This document shows, piece by piece, positions 6,247-9,264 of a DNA stretch of 9,264 nucleotides (positions within the stretch are counted from its first letter, which is position 1; each line of letters starts with the position of its first letter). A program made the position numbers and the translations under genes. The notes beneath the pieces are model-generated. The model was not told the origin of the DNA, did no database searches, and saw only the letters and a program-made list of their open reading frames with translations. This DNA is from Actinomycetes bacterium (GTDB lineage: Bacteria > Actinomycetota > Acidimicrobiia > Acidimicrobiales > JAKAOS01), in NCBI GenBank assembly GCA_021790615.1, contig JAJYGW010000255.1, positions 1-9,264 on the forward strand, given 5' to 3'.

Positions 6247-7077
6247 ATGGTCGCCACGACATCGGGACGAGTCGCCCTGATCACGGGTGCGTCGGCCGGC
6301 ATCGGCCTGGCAACGGCCGAGCGCTTGGCCGCTCTGGGTTGGACGGTGGTCGGAGCGAGCCGCCGGGGTACGGGCCACCCGCCCGCTTGGACCGGGCTCG
6401 TCATGGACGTCGACGACGACGGATCCGTCGAACGAGGCGTGGCGTCCGTGGTGACCGAGCACGGACGAATCGACGCGCTCGTGGCATGCGCCGGCTGGGG
6501 CCTTGCCGGCGCCGTGGAACAGACCCCCGTCTCGGACGCGAAAGCCCAGCTGGAGACGAATTTCTTTGGCGTCGCACGCGCCGTCAGGGCCGCACTTCCT
6601 CCGATGCGCCGCCAGGGAGGCGGCCGGGTCGTGCTCGTGAGCTCGCTCGCGGGCGTCATCGGGATCCCGTTCCAGGCCTACTACAGCGCGAGCAAGTTCG
6701 CGATGGAGGGATACGGCGAGGCGCTGGCCTACGAGGTGGCGAATTTCGGGATCCACGTGACTCTCGTTCAACCCGGCAACATCCGGACGGAGTTCACGAA
6801 GAGCCGGCGTGATGTGGAGGTCGTGCTCGCTGAGGAGGACTCCTCGGACCCTTACGCCGAATCGGTCGAGAAAGCGGTCGGGATCATGGAACGCGACGAG
6901 CAGGGCGGCGCCGCGCCAGAGACGGTGGCTGCGACCATCGAGAAGGTGCTCCACGCTCGCCGTCCGCCCCGGCGGGTCAGCGTCGGGAAGCTCGACGAGA
7001 GGGCCGGTACGTTCGCGAAGCGCCTGCTCCCCTACAGGGTGTTCGAGCGAGCAGCAAGGTCCTCCCTCGGCGTCTGA
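6247..7077 (+). CDS. Short-chain dehydrogenase/reductase (classical SDR)
   Basis: The 276-aa product is a classical SDR. The cofactor loop TGASAGIG (13-20) follows the first beta strand RVALI. D-V-D (54-56) marks the adenine-ring site. VACAGWG (79-85) replaces the usual NNAG with CAG. Asn105 (LETNFFG), Ser133 and Tyr146-x-x-x-Lys150 (YSASK) form the catalytic tetrad. QPGNIRTEF (175-183) is the conserved post-catalytic turn. The ASRR segment (37-40) after strand 2 has Arg residues, suggesting NADP(H) preference. The C-terminal ~60 residues vary and probably shape the substrate pocket; the substrate is unknown. The ATG at 6247 gives a normal SDR N-terminus; in-frame ATGs at 6211 and 6229 are possible, and none has a good SD. 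The gene is divergent from the CBS gene, and its last 46 bp overlap the convergent DUF5317 gene. Confidence 0.93.
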   Translation: MVATTSGRVALITGASAGIGLATAERLAALGWTVVGASRRGTGHPPAWTGLVMDVDDDGSVERGVASVVTEHGRIDALVACAGWGLAGAVEQTPVSDAKAQLETNFFGVARAVRAALPPMRRQGGGRVVLVSSLAGVIGIPFQAYYSASKFAMEGYGEALAYEVANFGIHVTLVQPGNIRTEFTKSRRDVEVVLAEEDSSDPYAESVEKAVGIMERDEQGGAAPETVAATIEKVLHARRPPRRVSVGKLDERAGTFAKRLLPYRVFERAARSSLGV

Positions 7078-7634
7078 GCGCGGGCCATCGCCGCCGCGAT
7101 CAAGACTGCAAGACCCAGCGCCATCACGAGGTCGCCCGGGCTGAGCACTGTCCTCAGTGGTGGCACCGCGATCCAGTCCCCGAGGAAGAGCCAGCCGTGC
7201 GGCATGCCGGTACCGGTGGCGGCCAGCACGTGCTTCCCGAGGTTGCCGCGGCTTACGTCCAGCGACGCCATGCCCGCCGCCACCAGTGCCTTGTGGGAGA
7301 CGGGCATCGCTTTGTCTGCGACGATCGGCAACCAGTTGAGGCACCAGCCCGCTCCCGTCAGGCAGAGAGCGAACTGCTCGGACCTGTGGCGACCGGGCAG
7401 GTTCCGGGCGAGCACAACGCCGACTGCGGTGTCGGAACCGACCACGATCGTGGCTCGCAGGACCGCGCCGATGCCGGCGTGCTCTGTGAGGGATCCCAGC
7501 ACGACCTGCCCGACGAGAGCCGCGACGAGGAGCGGGAGCCACCTGAGCCGGAAGCATGCGATCGCGCGGACGGTGCCGCCTGCCGCGCGGCCGGCGGCAG
7601 TGCCGGCGAGGATGACGAGGAGCAGGACGAGCAC
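7032..7634 (-). CDS. DUF5317 family membrane protein
   Basis: The 200-aa product is hydrophobic, with about five membrane segments (roughly 2-19, 31-49, 58-77, 88-106, 166-184). DUF5317 hallmarks are visible: NLPG (78-81) before a long helix ending in LNWLPIVADKAMPVS (99-113), then GWLFLGDWIAVP (147-158) and SPGDLVMALGLAVLI (165-179). The family is common in Actinomycetota and other Gram-positive bacteria and has no known function. The GTG at 7634 is the only start that preserves the first membrane helix: an in-frame TAG lies just upstream (7682-7680) with no other start codon between. It has no SD, so translation may depend on a leader or on coupling. Its 3' end overlaps the SDR gene by 46 bp, and its last 15 residues (soluble tail) are encoded entirely within the overlap. 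The small peptide gene upstream on the same strand may share its transcript. Confidence 0.85.
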   Translation of the reverse strand: MLVLLLVILAGTAAGRAAGGTVRAIACFRLRWLPLLVAALVGQVVLGSLTEHAGIGAVLRATIVVGSDTAVGVVLARNLPGRHRSEQFALCLTGAGWCLNWLPIVADKAMPVSHKALVAAGMASLDVSRGNLGKHVLAATGTGMPHGWLFLGDWIAVPPLRTVLSPGDLVMALGLAVLIAAAMARAQTPREDLAARSNTL

Positions 7635-7662
7635 GAAGGAGGCTGTGTAACCGTGCCGGCGG

Positions 7663-7684
7663 GCTAGCCGTGCCGGCGGCTAGC
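7663..7684 (-). terminator. Stem-loop, 8-bp perfect stem, before the DUF5317 start
   Basis: GCTAGCCG (7663-7670) and CGGCTAGC (7677-7684) are perfect inverse complements around the six-base loop TGCCGG. On the minus strand the structure ends 28 nt before the GTG at 7634. It may terminate the upstream transcript or regulate the DUF5317 start. No T-tract is present. Confidence 0.45.
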
Positions 7685-7700
7685 TGTGCTGAAGGGGCTG

Positions 7701-7754
7701 CCGGTGCCGGCGGGGTCGGCTTCATGCGCGGGGTGTGCGCCCCGCCGGCACCGG
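7701..7754 (-). terminator. Perfect 15-bp GC-rich inverted repeat after the small peptide gene
   Basis: CCGGTGCCGGCGGGG (7701-7715) and CCCCGCCGGCACCGG (7740-7754) are exact inverse complements separated by 24 nt. On the minus strand the stem begins 10 nt after the TGA of the 39-residue gene. It is the strongest hairpin in the window. Lacking a U-tract, it resembles actinobacterial I-shaped terminators or mRNA-stabilising stems. Confidence 0.6.
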
Positions 7755-7764
7755 GAGGATGCGG

Positions 7765-7884
7765 TCAGGGGTGGGCGTGCGGGCCGAAGCCCTGCCACAC
7801 CGGCGCGGCACCGGCGAGCCAGGCCATCGCCAGCCCACCAAGAGCCGCCGCGAGGGCGATTGCGTTGCGGGTTGCGCTGCGCAT
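7765..7884 (-). CDS. Small 39-residue signal-peptide-like or membrane-anchored peptide
   Basis: The minus strand carries AGGAGGA (complement of 7892-7898) exactly seven bases before an ATG at 7884, one of the best RBSs in the window. A 39-codon frame follows, ending in TGA. The peptide has a basic N-terminus (MRSATRN), a 20-residue hydrophobic core of Ala, Leu, Gly and Met (residues 8-27, e.g. AIALAAALGGLAMAWLAGAA), and a short tail PVWQGFGPHAHP with two His. This is the layout of a Sec signal peptide with a tiny mature part, or of a single-pass membrane microprotein. Pro immediately after AGAA would disfavour cleavage there, so it may stay anchored. I recognise no family. It is divergent from the ECF sigma gene (103-bp gap) and upstream of the DUF5317 membrane gene, with a strong hairpin just after its stop. 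Function unknown; it is too short for usual gene finders. Confidence 0.65.
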   Translation of the reverse strand: MRSATRNAIALAAALGGLAMAWLAGAAPVWQGFGPHAHP

Positions 7885-7891
7885 CTCTTTG

Positions 7892-7898
7892 TCCTCCT
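7892..7898 (-). promoter_or_regulatory. Strong RBS of the small peptide gene
   Basis: AGGAGGA on the minus strand, then the seven-base spacer CAAAGAG, then ATG. It is the main evidence for translation of the 39-codon frame. Confidence 0.75.
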
Positions 7899-7952
7899 GT
7901 CACGGTCCGGACTGCCCGATCCGTCACCGGAACAGAGCGCGGATCCGCCCTC

Positions 7953-7980
7953 GTGATACAAGAAACAGCGCGCATACACT
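7953..7980 (+). promoter_or_regulatory. Candidate promoter giving a leaderless ECF sigma transcript
   Basis: TACACT at 7975-7980 fits the TANNNT -10 pattern, and GTGATA at 7953-7958 is a 4-of-6 match to TTGACA with a 16-base spacer. Initiation about seven bases after the -10 would fall at the A of the ATG at 7988. No SD precedes that ATG, as expected for a leaderless actinobacterial mRNA. The motif match is modest. Confidence 0.35.
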
Positions 7981-7987
7981 CACTGCC

Positions 7988-8599
7988 ATGGCGGACGGCC
8001 AGGCGGCGGGGCACAGGGACGACGACGTCGTCGCGCTGGTGCTCGCGGCCCGTGACGGCGATGAACATGCGTGGCGGCAGATCGTGGCGCGGTACATCGA
8101 CCTCGTTTGGTCGATCGCACGGGGCCACGCCCTCGACCACTGCGACGCTGCAGACGTCACGCAGACCACGTGGACGCGGCTGCACGAGCACTTGCCGGCG
8201 CTGCGCGAGCCGGATCGACTTGCTCAGTGGCTCATGACGACCGCCCGGCGTGAGTCACTCCGGGTCCTCCGTGAGCGCCAGCGCACGGTGCCCGAGGCGA
8301 GCCCGAGCCGGGCGGAGGTCGTGGCGGCGGTCGACGAGGACCTCCCGCACCTCTCGGAGGAGCGTGACCGGACCCTGTGGCGGGCGTTCCGACAGTTGTC
8401 ACCGCCCTGCCAGACGCTGCTGAGGGCGCTCAATGCAGACGAGCCGCCGAGCTATGCGGACTTGAGCGCGGCACTCGGGATGCCGATCGGCAGCATCGGC
8501 CCGACGCGGGCTCGCTGTCTTGATCGCCTGCGGGCGATCCTGATGATGCTGGATTCGCCGCAGGGGCCACCTGGCGACGTGTCTCCGGAGCCGACATGA
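7988..8599 (+). CDS. ECF-type RNA polymerase sigma factor (sigma-70 family)
   Basis: The 203-aa protein has the two-domain ECF layout. Sigma2 covers about 14-98: LVLAARDGDEHAWRQIVARY (17-36), then HCDAADVTQTTWTRLHEHLP (51-70) for core binding and -10 recognition, and LAQWLMTTARRESLRVLRER (78-97). An acidic linker (114-128) precedes sigma4 at about 129-186, with LSPPCQTLLRAL (137-148) and the helix-turn-helix YADLSAALGMPIGSIGPTRARCLDRL (156-181) for -35 recognition. No sigma3 or extra C-terminal domain follows beyond a 17-residue Pro-rich tail. The ATG at 7988 is chosen because the upstream open frame (from 7670) has no family sequence. Its TGA overlaps the next ATG (ATGA, 8596-8599), so the two genes are translationally coupled. 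No classic transmembrane anti-sigma factor is adjacent; the downstream genes are the likely regulators or outputs. It may autoregulate. Confidence 0.92.
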   Translation: MADGQAAGHRDDDVVALVLAARDGDEHAWRQIVARYIDLVWSIARGHALDHCDAADVTQTTWTRLHEHLPALREPDRLAQWLMTTARRESLRVLRERQRTVPEASPSRAEVVAAVDEDLPHLSEERDRTLWRAFRQLSPPCQTLLRALNADEPPSYADLSAALGMPIGSIGPTRARCLDRLRAILMMLDSPQGPPGDVSPEPT

Positions 8600-9132
8600 G
8601 CGCGCGCGGGCCACGCGGGCATGACCGTGGTCGCGACGAGTCGGGGGCACCGATCGTACCGATCGAGACGGTGACTCGGGAGGCGACGTGGCGGCGTTTC
8701 GCCGAGCTGGAACGCAAGGCCGATCCCGCCCCGGAGTGGGTGCTCGAGGCCGCGGCAGATGTCGCCTCGCATCGATGGCGATCGATCGACGACGAGCTTG
8801 CGGTCCTGGAGTACGACTCGGACCTCGACGAGACGCTCCTCGACCAGGTCAGGGCGCTCCCGGGCTCGATCAGGCAGCTCACCTTCCGCGCGCCCCAGCT
8901 CTCGCTGGAGGTGGAGGTGGTCGGCACCATCCCGCGCCGGCTCACCTGCCAGGTCGTGCCGCTCCAGCCAGCGTGGCTCGAAGTGCGGCTCTCCGGGGGG
9001 CGGCATGTCGAGATGGCTCGCTCGCGCGGGACGTTCGTCGTAGCCCCACTGCCATCCGGGCCGATCAGTCTGCGCTGCCGGACGGGCGAGGGGGAGGGCT
9101 CGAGCATGGCCACGAGTTGGTTCCGGATCTGA
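8596..9132 (+). CDS. Sigma-coupled protein of unknown function with beta-rich C-terminal half
   Basis: The 178-aa product is unrecognised by catalytic motif. After a disordered charged N-terminus (1-22) comes a helical stretch (about 28-90) with WRRFAELERKADPAPEWVLE (32-51) and HRWRSIDDELAVLEYDSDLD (59-78). From about 94 to 178 it is strand-rich: LTFRAPQLSLEVEVVG (95-110), CQVVPLQPAWLEVRL (118-132), GTFVVAPLPSGPISLRC (145-161) and TSWFRI at the end. The last part resembles carboxypeptidase-regulatory-like / beta-sandwich repeats. There is no signal peptide or transmembrane helix, so it is cytoplasmic, unlike typical anti-sigma factors. The ATG overlaps the sigma TGA by ATGA. From memory, actinobacterial ECF operons often encode a protein of this size and shape between the sigma gene and a TPR/CHAT-domain gene, which fits the next ORF. 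A regulatory or adaptor role is inferred. Confidence 0.85.
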   Translation: MSARGPRGHDRGRDESGAPIVPIETVTREATWRRFAELERKADPAPEWVLEAAADVASHRWRSIDDELAVLEYDSDLDETLLDQVRALPGSIRQLTFRAPQLSLEVEVVGTIPRRLTCQVVPLQPAWLEVRLSGGRHVEMARSRGTFVVAPLPSGPISLRCRTGEGEGSSMATSWFRI

Positions 9133-9148
9133 CCGGCGCACCGTGGCG

Positions 9149-9264
9149 ATGGCACATCGGGTGACCGCCGAACCGGCGATCGCCGAGGCGGAGGCGTCCA
9201 TGCGACTGGCCGAGTCTGCACCAGCAGAAGCTCGCAGTCGAGCAGAGGCCGTGTTCGCCGACAG
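9149..9264 (+). CDS. N-terminus of a helical repeat (TPR-like) protein, cut by right window edge
   Basis: An open frame begins at the ATG at 9149 (an in-frame GTG at 9143 is also possible) and runs off the window after 38 full codons. It starts 16 bases after the stop of the sigma-coupled gene, so it is the third gene of that operon. The visible part is strongly helical and Ala/Glu-rich: AIAEAEASMRLAESAPAEAR (10-29), then SRAEAVFAD. The LAES.PAEARSRAEAVFA pattern is like a TPR helix of the LAESDPARALALAEAAL type. In ECF operons of this layout the third protein is often TPR plus CHAT (caspase-like protease); this cannot be confirmed because the rest is outside the window. No clear SD precedes the start. 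Confidence 0.7.
   Translation, partial: MAHRVTAEPAIAEAEASMRLAESAPAEARSRAEAVFAD

Larger units (their letters stand above)
7635..7764 (-). other. Repeat- and hairpin-rich spacer between small peptide gene and DUF5317 gene
   Basis: This 130-nt stretch is non-coding on the minus strand. GTGCCGGCGG occurs on the plus strand at 7653-7662, 7670-7679 and 7704-7713, and as the inverse complement at 7742-7751. Two perfect inverted repeats are built from it (see the separate entries). It could be a transcription attenuator, a terminator pair, or a leader controlling the SD-less DUF5317 gene. Confidence 0.5.

Noticed and set aside
7670..7987. Possible 106-residue N-terminal extension of the sigma factor
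   Set aside because: The extension is antisense to the small peptide gene and through the hairpins, with no sigma-like sequence; ECF family length fits the ATG at 7988.
8430..9221. 263-codon minus-strand frame opposite the sigma operon
   Set aside because: It is a Ser/Arg-rich mirror of the ATGA-coupled plus-strand genes, with no RBS and no motif.

Overview
This is a GC-rich window with strongly G/C-biased third codon positions, GTG starts mixed with ATG, and several genes without a visible Shine-Dalgarno sequence. The gene content fits a high-GC Actinomycetota chromosome, possibly of the Acidimicrobiia type: a DUF5317 membrane protein, an AIM24-family protein, and an ECF sigma factor followed by a small beta-rich protein and a repeat-type ORF. 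The lineage is an inference from style and content, since no marker gene is present. I see no phage, IS, CRISPR or tRNA/rRNA signal.

Left part (1-2782): an unidentified minus-strand gene with an excellent RBS is cut by the left edge (363 to 1). Across a 115-bp divergent gap lies a large lipoprotein gene (479-2782). It fuses an AcpA/phospholipase C-like phosphoesterase domain to a C-terminal PQQ-type beta-propeller. It is the most unusual single protein here.

Middle (2949-5675): two minus-strand genes, an M55 D-aminopeptidase (DppA-like) and a RidA-like protein 41 nt downstream, form a probable two-gene operon for amino acid or peptide handling. Divergent from it are an AIM24-family protein and a 162-aa protein with an amphipathic N-terminus and a low-complexity tail carrying an exact nine-residue tandem repeat. 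These are also probably co-transcribed.

Right-middle (5748-7884): a stand-alone CBS-pair protein (minus) is divergent from a classical short-chain dehydrogenase (plus). The SDR gene overlaps a convergent DUF5317 membrane-protein gene tail to tail by 46 bp. Upstream of the DUF5317 gene, on the same strand, is a 39-codon gene with one of the best RBSs in the window (7884-7765). It encodes a tiny signal-peptide-like or membrane-anchored peptide. The 130 nt between these two genes hold two perfect inverted repeats and a repeated GTGCCGGCGG motif.

Right end (7988-9264): an ECF-type sigma factor gene, probably leaderless, overlaps by ATGA a gene for a 178-aa protein of unknown function with a beta-rich C-terminal half. 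Seventeen bases later begins a third gene, cut by the window edge, with a helical TPR-like N-terminus. This looks like a signalling operon of the sigma / small beta protein / TPR (possibly TPR-CHAT) type and is the best candidate for an underdescribed system.
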